From NCBI RefSeq assembly GCF_001555965.1, contig NZ_LSHX01000002.1, positions 1-64,000 of the forward strand: DNA of 64,000 nucleotides, in the 5' to 3' direction. The notes below the pieces were generated by a model. That model ran no database searches, had not been told where the DNA came from, and was given only the letters and a program-made list of their open reading frames with translations. How positions within the stretch are numbered: the first letter of the stretch is position 1; each line of letters begins with the position of its first letter. Position numbers and translations under genes: made by a program. This document shows positions 54,269 through 62,564 of the stretch, piece after piece. Source of the stretch: Sphingomonas sp. CCH21-G11. GTDB lineage: Bacteria; Pseudomonadota; Alphaproteobacteria; Sphingomonadales; Sphingomonadaceae.

Positions 54269-54304
54269 GCAGAAGGTTTCCTTTCCCGCTTACAATCTAC
54301 TTGA

Positions 54305-54660
54305 TCATCTCATGATCTCCGCACGGTGATTACTCGATCGCTGCTTGAGGGCACGAGGTTTTTTGCTTCGCCTCTCATCAATCAACGACTTGATGGCTGA
54401 TTCACCTATCGGCGGCCATGTCTCTTCGATCGACCGGCGCGTTGCCAACGGCCGCTGATCCAGACAGGCCGCTATGACAGCATCGTTCGGCAGTGCTGGC
54501 AGCACCCATTGGAAAATAGCAGGAAGATGGTCGAAAATGACCGAGCGGCTTGCAGACGGTCGCAAAAGGCTCGTGACCGAGACGGCCCGCTCAACATCCC
54601 AGGCCACCAGAAAATCATGGATTGAGTCCCCGCGCCGGCTTTCCGATGGTCGATGATCGG
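54305..54660 (-). pseudogene. Possible gene remnant in a lower-GC stretch
   Basis: The gap 54269-54663 between trmB and the dehalogenase gene has distinctly lower GC than its surroundings. One leftward frame stays open through it and reads protein-like (IHDFLVAWDVERAVSVTSLLR, AIFQWVLPALPNDAVIAACLDQRPLA, ESAIKSLIDERRSKKPRALKQ), ending at a stop at 54305. Upstream it continues only by running out of frame through the dehalogenase 3' end, and no good start codon with a ribosome-binding site is seen. It may be the 3' remnant of a displaced gene, or chance. No homologue is recognised. Confidence 0.3.
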
Positions 54661-54663
54661 TCC

Positions 54664-55560
54664 CTATTCCGCGTTCAATTCCCGCACCAACGCGCGGATT
54701 CCAGTCGCGATCTCCGCCGCGCTGTCTTCCTGGATGAAATGCAATCCCGGCACGGTGATTTCGCGCTGATTGGCCCAGCTGCGGCAATATTCCCGGGCTG
54801 AACCGACCAGTATCGAGCCCGGATCGGCATTGATGAACAGTTTCGGGATGGAACTGGTCCGAAGGAATTCGCCATAGTTGCGTGCACGTTCCACGAAATC
54901 CGCCGGTTCGCCATCGACCGGCAGCAATCGGGGCCATGCGAGCATGGGTCGCCGGGCTTCGCCGGGATCGGGATAGGGCGCGCGATAATGCGCCATCTCG
55001 TCATCGCTGAGCGCGCGCAGGATGGAGCCGGGCAACACCCGGTCGATGAACAGATTGCGATCGAGGATGAGCGATTCGCCGGCTTCGGAGCGAAAGCCCT
55101 GGAACATCCGCCGACCGCCTTCCGGCCATTCCGACCACGTCATCGGGCCGACGATCGCCTCCATATAGACGATGCCGGCGACGCGCTCGGGATGGTCCAT
55201 CGCCCATTGAAAGCCCAGCGCCGACCCCCAATCGTGAAGCACCAGCACGATCCCATCGCCAAGGTCGAGCGACTGCCACAGCGCATCGAGATGCGCATAA
55301 TGGACATCCCAGCCATAGCGCGCGTCGCCTTCGCCCTCGATCTTGTCGGAACCGCCCATCCCGATCAGGTCGCACGCGATCAGCCGGCCCAGACCATCGC
55401 AGCCGCGCATGACGTTGCGCCACAAATAGCTCGACGTGGGATTGCCGTGCTGAAAGACGATCGGCCGGCCGGCGCCGTAATCGATGTAAGCCATGCGCCG
55501 ACCCAGGATCTCGCGCGTGGCGAGCGAGTGGAACGGCTGGGCGTTGGCGATATCGGTCAT
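54664..55560 (-). CDS. Haloalkane dehalogenase, LinB/DmbA-like (HLD-II)
   Basis: A 298-residue alpha/beta hydrolase strikingly like LinB of hexachlorocyclohexane-degrading sphingomonads. The HLD-II pentad is in place: halide-binding Asn40 (HGNPTSSYLWRN) and Trp111, nucleophile Asp110 (LVLHDWGSALGFQWA), acid Glu134 (YMEAIVGPM) and base His274 (GLHFIQEDS). Long blocks such as GLGRLIACDLIGMGGSDK, VLPGSILRALSDDEMA, EARRPMLAWPR and IPKLFINADPGS also match that subgroup. It should cleave carbon-halogen bonds to give an alcohol and halide in the cytoplasm; cap-domain changes (for example around 138-150) mean the substrate range cannot be read off. It is the most downstream gene of the leftward catabolic set. 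Confidence 0.9.
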   Translation of the reverse strand: MTDIANAQPFHSLATREILGRRMAYIDYGAGRPIVFQHGNPTSSYLWRNVMRGCDGLGRLIACDLIGMGGSDKIEGEGDARYGWDVHYAHLDALWQSLDLGDGIVLVLHDWGSALGFQWAMDHPERVAGIVYMEAIVGPMTWSEWPEGGRRMFQGFRSEAGESLILDRNLFIDRVLPGSILRALSDDEMAHYRAPYPDPGEARRPMLAWPRLLPVDGEPADFVERARNYGEFLRTSSIPKLFINADPGSILVGSAREYCRSWANQREITVPGLHFIQEDSAAEIATGIRALVRELNAE

Positions 55561-55601
55561 GGCAAATCCTTTCTGGGCGCTGGACGGATGGTAAAGCCGG
55601 G

Positions 55602-56378
55602 CTAGCGGGTCGTCGAAAAGCCGCCGTCCACCGGAATGACGGCACCGGTGATGTAAGCGGACGCCGCCGATGCCAGGAAAATGACGCTCCCCGCGATATC
55701 CGACGGCAATCCGGTTCGCCGGCGCGGGATGACGGAGAAGATGCGTTCCCCGGCGTCGCGCAACATCACTTCGGTCATCTTGGTCGGGAACGGGCCGGGC
55801 GCGATCGCATTCACATTGATGTCGGCTGCGGCCAGATGCTTGGCGAGATGCCGGGTGAGGTGATGGACCGCGGCCTTGCTCGCCGCATAGGAATAATTGC
55901 CATAATCGGGACAGGTCATGCCATCGACCGATCCGATATTGATGACCCGGGCCGGATCGTCGGGCGTGGCCGCCGCCTTGAGCAGCGGCGCCAGTTGCTG
56001 GGTCAGAAAGAAGATCGACCGGACATTGAGGTCCATGACCTTGTCCCAGCCCGATTGCGGAAAGCTTTCAAACGGCGCCCCCCAATTGGCGCCGGCATTG
56101 TTGACCAGAATATCGAGCTTGGGCTCGCGCGCCGCCAGTTCGGTCGACACCGCCGACACGCCCGCGGGATCGCCCAGGTCTGCGGGAATTGCGATCGCTT
56201 CGCCGTGCGCTGAAAGCTCGGCCGCTGCCTGTGCGCAAGCTTCCGCCTTGCGCGACGAGATATAGACGCGCGCACCGGCGCGAACCAGGCCATCGGCAAT
56301 CATATAGCCGATGCCGCGTGTGCCGCCGGTGACCAAGGCCACCTTGCCGCGCACCGAAAAGAGCAACTCTGTATTCAT
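55602..56378 (-). CDS. Short-chain dehydrogenase/reductase (SDR)
   Basis: A 258-residue classical SDR. The cofactor motif TGGTRGIG is near residue 17, NNAG near 92, and the catalytic Ser, Tyr-x-x-x-Lys in GSVDGMT...YSYAASKAAVHH. The sequence resembles RhlG-type beta-ketoacyl reductases, so a 3-hydroxyacyl or secondary alcohol substrate is plausible; it could oxidise an alcohol produced by the neighbouring dehalogenase. It overlaps the acyl-CoA dehydrogenase gene by 4 bases and precedes the dehalogenase by 41 bases. Confidence 0.9.
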   Translation of the reverse strand: MNTELLFSVRGKVALVTGGTRGIGYMIADGLVRAGARVYISSRKAEACAQAAAELSAHGEAIAIPADLGDPAGVSAVSTELAAREPKLDILVNNAGANWGAPFESFPQSGWDKVMDLNVRSIFFLTQQLAPLLKAAATPDDPARVINIGSVDGMTCPDYGNYSYAASKAAVHHLTRHLAKHLAAADINVNAIAPGPFPTKMTEVMLRDAGERIFSVIPRRRTGLPSDIAGSVIFLASAASAYITGAVIPVDGGFSTTR

Positions 56379-58168
56379 TCGGCGGGTTCCCTTCCGTTTG
56401 GGATCAGGGCGTTCAACGCATCCTTGAGCGATGCGTGGTTGCGAAGCCGTGCGGCGCGCAGCTGCGCGTCCGGGGCGAGATAGCTGAAATAGAATGTCGC
56501 TTCGGCACGTTTGGCGTCAGCATCCACCGCGATTTCCAACCGTTTCTCGAGCGCCGCCAGCGCGCGCAGCCACAGCACCGACATCACGCCATGCGCGACC
56601 AGCCACAGATAGTCGCGCGCCGACTGAAGCGCCGCGAAGCGGTCGTGCACCAGCAGGTCGCCGAGCTCCGCGGTGATGCCACGCAGCGTGGCCAGCAGTG
56701 CGATCGTCTGATCGCCCACGGACCGGTTGCCCACTTGCGCAGAAAGTGCCGTTGCCTCGGCATCGAGCCAGTCGAGCAGCGCCGCCATCACCGCCCCACC
56801 CGCCGCCGGCAACCGCCGCAGCACGAGGTCGAGCGCCTGTATGTCGTTCGTTCCCTCGTAGATCGGCAGGATCTGCACGTCGCGCAGCAAGCGTTCGACG
56901 CCATTTTCACGGATGTAGCCGTGACCGCCATAGGACTGCATCGCCGCGGTGACGACGTCGACGCCGGTCTCGGTCACGGCGGCCTTGGATACCGGCATCA
57001 GCAGCGGCAGCAGCGCGGTCGCGCGCGCGCGCACCTCGGGCGCGCCGGAAACGCTCTGATCGTTGATCAGTGCGGTAAAGGTCGCGAGCATCCGCACGCT
57101 GGTTGTCCACACCCGCATCCTCGCCAATTCGCGCTTGACGTTGGGATGCCGGTATATCGGAATGGAAGCGCGCTCAGCCGTGTCGACCGCGTCGCGCCCC
57201 TGAATGCGTTCCATCGCATAGGCATGGGCGTTCTGGGTCGCGAGTTCGGCGACCCCGATCGCCTGAAACGGCGTGCCGATCCGCGCCAGCTTCATCATCG
57301 CGAACATGCCGGCCAGCCCCTTGCCGGGTTCGCCGATCATCCACGCCCGGCTGTTCTCGAACCGCAGTTCGGCGGTTGCGGAGGCATGGATACCCATCTT
57401 AGCCTCCAGTCGCGCGCATTCGACGCCGTTGGGCGTGCGCCACTGTCCATCGGCATCGGCCAGGTATTTTGCGGTCACGAACAACCCGAGCCCGGCGAGT
57501 CCGGGCGGCCCGTCCGCCACACGCGCCAGAACCAGATGGACGATATTGTCGGTCAGGTCGTGGTCGCCGCCGGTGATGAAGATCTTGGTGCCGTCGAGCC
57601 GATAGGTGCCGTCGCCCGCCGGATCGGGACGCGCGATGGTGCGGATCAGCGCGAGGTCGGTGCCGCATTGCGGCTCGGTCAGGCACATCGTGCCGGTCCA
57701 TTCGCCGCTCGCCAGATGATGGAGGAACGCCGCACCCGGGCTGGGGTCGCCTTCGGCTGCCAGCACTTCGTACACCCCGACGCGCAGCGACGCGTACAGC
57801 GCAAACGCGATCGATCCGCTGCTCAAAAACTCGTCGGCACACATCGACAGGGTCAATGGCAATCCCTGTCCGCCATGACGTTCGCCGACCCCCAGCGTGG
57901 CCCAGCCATCGCGGACATACGCCTGATAGGCGTCGCGATACCCATCCGGCGCGCGCGCAACGCCGTTTTCGATCCGCGCACCCTGCGCATCGGCCCGGTC
58001 GGCGAGCGGAAGCACGTGATCTCGGGCAAAGGTGCCGATGCCGTCGAGGATCGCGGCAAGCGTCGCGTCATCGACCCGTTCATGGGCGGCCAGGCCGCGA
58101 AACTCCCGCGCCAGGACATGCCCGAACAGAAACCGATACTCATCGACGGGCGGGGTATAGTCACGCAT
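56375..58168 (-). CDS. Acyl-CoA dehydrogenase, long DmdC-like type
   Basis: A 597-residue flavoenzyme of the extended acyl-CoA dehydrogenase family typified by 3-methylmercaptopropionyl-CoA dehydrogenase (DmdC), longer than ordinary 380-residue members owing to an N-terminal segment (YTPPVDEYRFLFGHVL) and a C-terminal extra domain. GTMCLTEPQCGTDLALIRT and ITGGDHDL surround the FAD site, and YEGTNDIQALDLVLRR carries the conserved region near the catalytic glutamate. It would introduce the 2,3-double bond for the adjacent hydratase. The ATG at 58168 is preferred over an upstream in-frame start. Confidence 0.92.
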   Translation of the reverse strand: MRDYTPPVDEYRFLFGHVLAREFRGLAAHERVDDATLAAILDGIGTFARDHVLPLADRADAQGARIENGVARAPDGYRDAYQAYVRDGWATLGVGERHGGQGLPLTLSMCADEFLSSGSIAFALYASLRVGVYEVLAAEGDPSPGAAFLHHLASGEWTGTMCLTEPQCGTDLALIRTIARPDPAGDGTYRLDGTKIFITGGDHDLTDNIVHLVLARVADGPPGLAGLGLFVTAKYLADADGQWRTPNGVECARLEAKMGIHASATAELRFENSRAWMIGEPGKGLAGMFAMMKLARIGTPFQAIGVAELATQNAHAYAMERIQGRDAVDTAERASIPIYRHPNVKRELARMRVWTTSVRMLATFTALINDQSVSGAPEVRARATALLPLLMPVSKAAVTETGVDVVTAAMQSYGGHGYIRENGVERLLRDVQILPIYEGTNDIQALDLVLRRLPAAGGAVMAALLDWLDAEATALSAQVGNRSVGDQTIALLATLRGITAELGDLLVHDRFAALQSARDYLWLVAHGVMSVLWLRALAALEKRLEIAVDADAKRAEATFYFSYLAPDAQLRAARLRNHASLKDALNALIPNGREPAE

Positions 58169-58187
58169 TGTCGGCGTTCCTCCCGCT

Positions 58188-58973
58188 TCACTCGCCGGTA
58201 AAGACCAGGCCGTCCGCGAAGCGGCGCGCACCGTCGCGCGCGAAGCGGGTCACCGCTTCCTGCATGTCGCGGCTGTCGAAGGTCGCGCTGCCACCTTCGA
58301 GCACCAGCGAATCTGCCGCACTCACGCCGTGCGAAACCGCCGCGTTGATCAGCGCCTTCGACCAGCGCAGCGCGGTGGTCGGCCCTTCGGAAAGCTTCTT
58401 GGCATAGGCGCGGGCCTTGGTTTCGACCTCGTCGTCGGGCGCCACCTGGTTGACCAGTCCCCAACGATGCAGTGTTTTTGCGTCGAGCGGCTGAGCCGAG
58501 AAAACGAATTCCTTGGCCCGTGCGACGCCAATGCGCGAAACGAGCCGCTGCGCGCCGCCGAGCAGTGTGGTCGTGCCGATCAGCGCCTCGACCTGGCCGA
58601 TCGCCGCGCCTTCGCCGGCAAAGGCGATGTCATGGACCTGGAGGATTTCGCAGCCCGCGCCGAAGCAGAAACCGCGCACCGCGACCACCGTCGGAATGGG
58701 GAGCTGCTCAAACCTTTGCAGCACCGCGAGCGCCCGCGAAAGCCCGCGGCGACCCTGCGCGCCGTTGCTGCCGACGAAGTTTCGCACCACGTCGGCGCCG
58801 GCACAGAAATGATCGCCTTCCGCCAGCGTCAGGAACGCGCGCGCCTTGGCATCCAGGGCCGAATTGATTGCGGCTTCAAACCCCTCCAGCCCTTCGAGTG
58901 CGAACAGGTTCATCGGCGGGTCGCTGAACGTGGCGATGGCGAGCGCACCGTCCATTTCGAACTTTACGGTCAT
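58188..58973 (-). CDS. Enoyl-CoA hydratase/isomerase
   Basis: A 261-residue crotonase-fold enzyme. Both catalytic glutamates of the hydratase subgroup are present, in GFCFGAGCEILQ and AAIGQVEALIG, with the oxyanion-hole glycines nearby and GGAQRLVSRIG following. It should hydrate 2-enoyl-CoA made by the downstream dehydrogenase, 19 bases away. The C-terminal LINAAVSHGVSAADSLVLEG is of the usual type. Substrate not determinable. Confidence 0.92.
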   Translation of the reverse strand: MTVKFEMDGALAIATFSDPPMNLFALEGLEGFEAAINSALDAKARAFLTLAEGDHFCAGADVVRNFVGSNGAQGRRGLSRALAVLQRFEQLPIPTVVAVRGFCFGAGCEILQVHDIAFAGEGAAIGQVEALIGTTTLLGGAQRLVSRIGVARAKEFVFSAQPLDAKTLHRWGLVNQVAPDDEVETKARAYAKKLSEGPTTALRWSKALINAAVSHGVSAADSLVLEGGSATFDSRDMQEAVTRFARDGARRFADGLVFTGE

Positions 58974-59004
58974 CAGATTGCTCCTGGCGTTGAAGGGGAC
59001 GACG

Positions 59005-60549
59005 TCATGAAACCCGCCGTTCCATCCCGCGCCAGAACGGCTCGCGGAGTTGGCGGCGGAGGATTTTGCCCGTCGGATTGCGTGGCAGGTCGGCGACGAT
59101 GTCGATCGCCTTGGGCAGTTTGAAGCCGGCCAGGCGCGGGCGGAGAAAGTCGATCAGGCCGTCGAACGTGATGCTGGCACCTGGCCGTGTGACGATCGCG
59201 GCGCGAACCGCTTCGCCCCAACGGGCGTCGGGGACGCCGAACACCGCCGCGTCGGCGATCGCGGGATGGTCGCGCAACACCCGCTCGATTTCGCCAGGAT
59301 AGATGTTCTCGCCGCCCGAGATGATCATGTCGCGTTTGCGGTCGACGATGAAGAAATAGCCGCGTGCGTCGCGCAATCCGACATCGCCGGTGCGGAACCA
59401 CCCATTGGTCAGGACAGCGGCGTTCTCGTCGTCGCGCCGCCAATAGCCGCGCATGACCTGGGCCGAACGACACCAGAACTCGCCCACCACCCCGTCGGCG
59501 CACGGATCGCCGCGCGAGTCTGCGACGATCAGTTCCGCGCCCGGCACGGGTCGTCCGCACGAGCCAAGCAATGTCGGATCACGATGATCCTCCGGCCGCA
59601 GCCAGGTGATCGGTCCGCTCGTCTCCGTGAGACCATAGAGCTGGGTCAGTCGCAGATGGGGCAATTCGGCGATCGTCCGGGCCAGCAGTTCGGCGGGGAT
59701 CGGCGCACCGGCATAAGTGAGCGCGCGCAGGCACGCCGTGCGCCCGGGCGTTTCCGCTTCAAGCGCCAGCAGCAGCGGAATCATGGCCGGCACGACCAGG
59801 ATGAAGTCGGGACGATGCACGTCGAGCGCGCGACCGACCTCGGCGGGGCTGAATTCGCGCAGGAGGATGTGGCAGGCCCCGCGTGCCAGCCCGAGCAGGA
59901 CGAGGCCAAGCCCGGCGATATGGCCATGCGGCAGGGTGACGAGCGACACGGTGTCGCCGGTGACCGCGTCCCATGGCGAGTCGGCGTCGGCGGCGCCCGC
60001 AGCGCCGAAGGCAAACAGGTTGCGGTTGGTCAGCTGTACGCCCTTGGCGACGCCGCTGGTCCCGCTGGTATAAAGCTGAACGCAGACGGCGTCGGCATCG
60101 CCGCCGCCGCCTGGGTCAACCGGCGCGTGAGGTGCACGCCACGCCGCCAGCGCCGCGCCGGTTTCAATGACGCATGCAAAGCCGTGATCGGCCTGCAATG
60201 CCGTCGCGATCGGCGCGAAGCGGGCATCGAAGAACAGGCAGCGCGCGTCGCAATCCGCGATGATCGCCGCCACCTCCGTCAGCGACAGCCGGGCATTGAT
60301 CGGCACCGGCACCACCCCCGCCCGCGCCGCGCCGATACAGATTTCGTAGAATTGCGCCGAACTGTCGGCAAGGATGGCGATGCGATCGGCCGGCTGGACT
60401 CCGGCAGCGACGAGGGCGGCGGCGACCTGGTTGGCGCGCCGGTCAAGCTCGGCGTAGCTGAGGGCGCCGGCAGCGTCGATCAGTGCGTTACGTGCAGGGT
60501 CCTGCTGCGCCTCGGCGCGACCCAAGCCGGCAAGCGTTGCCTGTGCCAT
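59005..60549 (-). CDS. Acyl-CoA ligase (AMP-binding)
   Basis: A 514-residue adenylate-forming ligase that activates a carboxylic acid as its CoA ester. The phosphate loop YTSGTSGVAKGVQLTN, the YGLTETSG motif, GWFRTGDVG and the C-terminal catalytic lysine in PRNPTGKILRRQL are present. Fatty or aromatic acid substrates are equally possible. The ATG at 60549 is preceded by GGAG. It is the first structural gene of the leftward set, so the pathway probably begins with CoA activation. Confidence 0.93.
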   Translation of the reverse strand: MAQATLAGLGRAEAQQDPARNALIDAAGALSYAELDRRANQVAAALVAAGVQPADRIAILADSSAQFYEICIGAARAGVVPVPINARLSLTEVAAIIADCDARCLFFDARFAPIATALQADHGFACVIETGAALAAWRAPHAPVDPGGGGDADAVCVQLYTSGTSGVAKGVQLTNRNLFAFGAAGAADADSPWDAVTGDTVSLVTLPHGHIAGLGLVLLGLARGACHILLREFSPAEVGRALDVHRPDFILVVPAMIPLLLALEAETPGRTACLRALTYAGAPIPAELLARTIAELPHLRLTQLYGLTETSGPITWLRPEDHRDPTLLGSCGRPVPGAELIVADSRGDPCADGVVGEFWCRSAQVMRGYWRRDDENAAVLTNGWFRTGDVGLRDARGYFFIVDRKRDMIISGGENIYPGEIERVLRDHPAIADAAVFGVPDARWGEAVRAAIVTRPGASITFDGLIDFLRPRLAGFKLPKAIDIVADLPRNPTGKILRRQLREPFWRGMERRVS

Positions 60550-60677
60550 GATCCGTCTCCGGACCGCTTTTTGGCTCTGACGGCGCGGCCCGAACTGATG
60601 AGACCCTTTTTCCGGGGATACGACTGTCGGCCAGACGACAAAGTTGGAAAATTTCCGGAGCCCGCGGGGCAGCCCGG

Positions 60678-60694
60678 CACGTCAGCGTGACGTG
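60678..60694. promoter_or_regulatory. Perfect inverted repeat upstream of the ligase gene
   Basis: CACGTCA-GCG-TGACGTG, with 7-base arms, overlaps the last codons of the CRP/FNR gene and lies about 130 bases before the acyl-CoA ligase start. It could be an operator for the catabolic genes or a weak transcription-ending hairpin. It does not match the FNR consensus TTGAT-N4-ATCAA. Confidence 0.4.
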
Positions 60695-61353
60695 GCGCGC
60701 CGATGACTTGCCCGGAATGCGACCAGCCCCGGCCGGTCGAGGATGGTGACGCGGCCATATTGCGTGGCAATCAGGCCGCGTGCGCGAAGCGCGGCGACGA
60801 TTTCATTGACGCTCGCCCGCGTCACGCCGGACATCATTGCGAGGTCGGCCTGGGAAACCTGCAGCCGCGTCTGCCCGCTTGCTTCAGCCAGCGCCAGGAT
60901 GCGACCGGCGACCCGCGCCGGCATCGGCAACGTGCAAAGCTCCTCGATCAGCATCAGGAAGGCGCGCATCCGTTTCGACATTTGTCGTGCCAGCGCCGCG
61001 TCGATTTCGGGAAATGCGGCACGCAGCCGGGCGAGCGTGTCGACCGACCAGACCCGCAACACGGTTTCGCCGCGGGTTTCGATGAACACGGGATAGGGCT
61101 CACCGTCGAGCGCCGAGCTGTCCGCCACGACGTCGCCGGCGCGGTTGATGTAGAGCAGCACCTCGCGCCCATCCTCGTTCAGCAGGAACTGGCGGACTTC
61201 GCCCGAGACGATCTGGAAGAATTCGCGGGTGTGGTCGCCCTGCTGATACAGCATTGTCGCAGGCGCAAGCGTGCGGGTCTGGGCCGCGTCCGTGACCGCG
61301 CTTGCAGCCATCGGCGACAGCTCGGATAGCCAGTTGAAGCCCGGTTTCATCAT
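60682..61353 (-). CDS. CRP/FNR-family transcriptional regulator
   Basis: A 223-residue regulator with an N-terminal cyclic-nucleotide-binding fold (about 25-140: LYQQGDHTREFFQIVSGEVRQFLL...REVLLYINRAGDVVADSSALDGEPYPV) and a C-terminal winged helix (about 165-215: QVSQADLAMMSGVTRASVNEIVAALRARGLI). The FNR cysteines are absent, so it is not an oxygen-sensing iron-sulfur FNR. Ligand unknown. It lies just upstream of the CoA catabolic genes on the same strand and is their likely regulator. Two adjacent ATG codons give the start; I use the first. Confidence 0.9.
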   Translation of the reverse strand: MMKPGFNWLSELSPMAASAVTDAAQTRTLAPATMLYQQGDHTREFFQIVSGEVRQFLLNEDGREVLLYINRAGDVVADSSALDGEPYPVFIETRGETVLRVWSVDTLARLRAAFPEIDAALARQMSKRMRAFLMLIEELCTLPMPARVAGRILALAEASGQTRLQVSQADLAMMSGVTRASVNEIVAALRARGLIATQYGRVTILDRPGLVAFRASHRRATSR

Positions 61354-61531
61354 GGCCCCGCAATCACGCTCCCTTGTCCCGCGAAGGTCGGCCGCAGGCC
61401 ACCGGCGCAAACCGATACGACATTCACGTCCCGCGTCCATCGCGCGAAAATGTCCTGGGTGGCCAGAGGATGGTTGGACACCATCGAACCGACCGCCGCC
61501 GGACCGGGCGTCGACCCAGGATTGAAAAGGG

Positions 61532-61549
61532 GTTGCACGCGTTGCACGC
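61532..61549. repeat. Tandem 9-base direct repeat between divergent regulators
   Basis: GTTGCACGC occurs twice in immediate succession in the 280-base gap between the leftward CRP/FNR gene and the rightward TetR gene. A GCGCAAATGGCAC follows shortly after. Direct repeats at this spacing could be a protein-binding site serving both promoters. Nothing else in the gap is recognised. Confidence 0.4.
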
Positions 61550-61633
61550 GGCGGCGCAAATGGCACAGTCTGCGCGGTCAGGCGCGGCGAAACGGCAGCA
61601 CCGGGTAGTCGGACGGGGAAAATCAGCGTGCGT

Positions 61634-62266
61634 ATGCAAAGCGGCGGGATGAGGGAGCGCAAGAAGGCGCAACGCCGCCAGGAAATCATGCGATGTGCGA
61701 AAAGCCTGTTTGTGCGCCACGGCTACGCGTCGGTGCTGTTCGACGACATCGCGCTTGCCGCCGATGTGTCGGTCGGCACCGTCTACAATTATTTTCCAAC
61801 CAAGTCCGAGCTGCTTTTTTCGCTGTTTGAAGCCGAAGCCCGCGATCTGGCGGACACGGTCACGAAAATGTCGCTTCGCGGCACGCTCGAGGATCAGATC
61901 GTCGGCACGTTCGAACAGGCCTTTTCAGCCATCAGCCATATTGAGCCCGTGCTGTGGCGGCATGTCGTTGCCGAAGTGCTGCTGGCGCCTGAGACGTTCG
62001 TGAAGCGGTGGCTGGTGGTGGAGGATCACCTGACCGTGCGGATCGGCGAGATGATCGCGCGGGAACGCGGTGACATCGTGGCCGTCGGGCCCGCCCTGAC
62101 CGCGACGCCGCACGAGCTGGGCAGAGCGTTCTACGCCATCGGAAAAGCGGGCTTTTACGCCTATATCGGCATCTCGCATCACGACAAGGAAGCCGCACTG
62201 GCCACGATGTTCCAGCAGCTTCGCTGGCTGGCATCCGCCCTGTTCGGTACCGCGCAGGCCGGCTGA
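61634..62266 (+). CDS. TetR-family transcriptional regulator
   Basis: A 210-residue TetR-type regulator, with the HTH at about residues 10-58 (QRRQEIMRCAKSLFVRHGYASVLFDDIALAADVSVGTVYNYFPTKSELLF). The C-terminal ligand domain is of no recognised subtype. A GTG six bases earlier and an ATG five codons later are alternative starts. It lies between the CRP/FNR gene (divergent) and the TonB receptor gene 298 bases downstream on the same strand, so it may control the receptor, the catabolic genes or both. Confidence 0.87.
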   Translation: MQSGGMRERKKAQRRQEIMRCAKSLFVRHGYASVLFDDIALAADVSVGTVYNYFPTKSELLFSLFEAEARDLADTVTKMSLRGTLEDQIVGTFEQAFSAISHIEPVLWRHVVAEVLLAPETFVKRWLVVEDHLTVRIGEMIARERGDIVAVGPALTATPHELGRAFYAIGKAGFYAYIGISHHDKEAALATMFQQLRWLASALFGTAQAG

Positions 62267-62382
62267 CGCCGGCCCCGCTGCCGCCCAATCACGTTCCAAC
62301 CCGGATAAAGCGCGCGGCGCGCCACGCGCGTGGTGTGTTCACGCGTGCCGACTGACGGGCATCCGCGCGACAAAATATTGAT

Positions 62383-62410
62383 AGCTTAAATAATAGAGCT
62401 GGGTTAAGCT
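62383..62410. promoter_or_regulatory. AT-rich inverted repeat upstream of the TonB receptor
   Basis: Arms AGCTTAA (62383-62389) and TTAAGCT (62404-62410) are separated by 14 bases in the most AT-rich patch of the 298-base gap 62267-62564, which otherwise shows no gene. The patch (CAAAATATTGATAGC...TAATAGAGC) probably contains the receptor promoter, and the repeat suits a repressor such as the adjacent TetR protein. Confidence 0.45.
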
Positions 62411-62564
62411 TTATCTGCGCGGACGCACCGAGATGTGCCGCGCCAGGGAGGGAAAGCGCGACGACGGCAGGGGCCGATCCGCATGCAATTGCCGGAGGTG
62501 CCGATCCGCCATTCCTCAAAAACAGCAGCAAACAGAAAACGATATGCGAGAGGGGATCACGATC

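Noticed and set aside
56435..58201. Rightward open frame opposite the acyl-CoA dehydrogenase
   Set aside because: Antisense shadow; the leftward gene has intact catalytic and FAD motifs.
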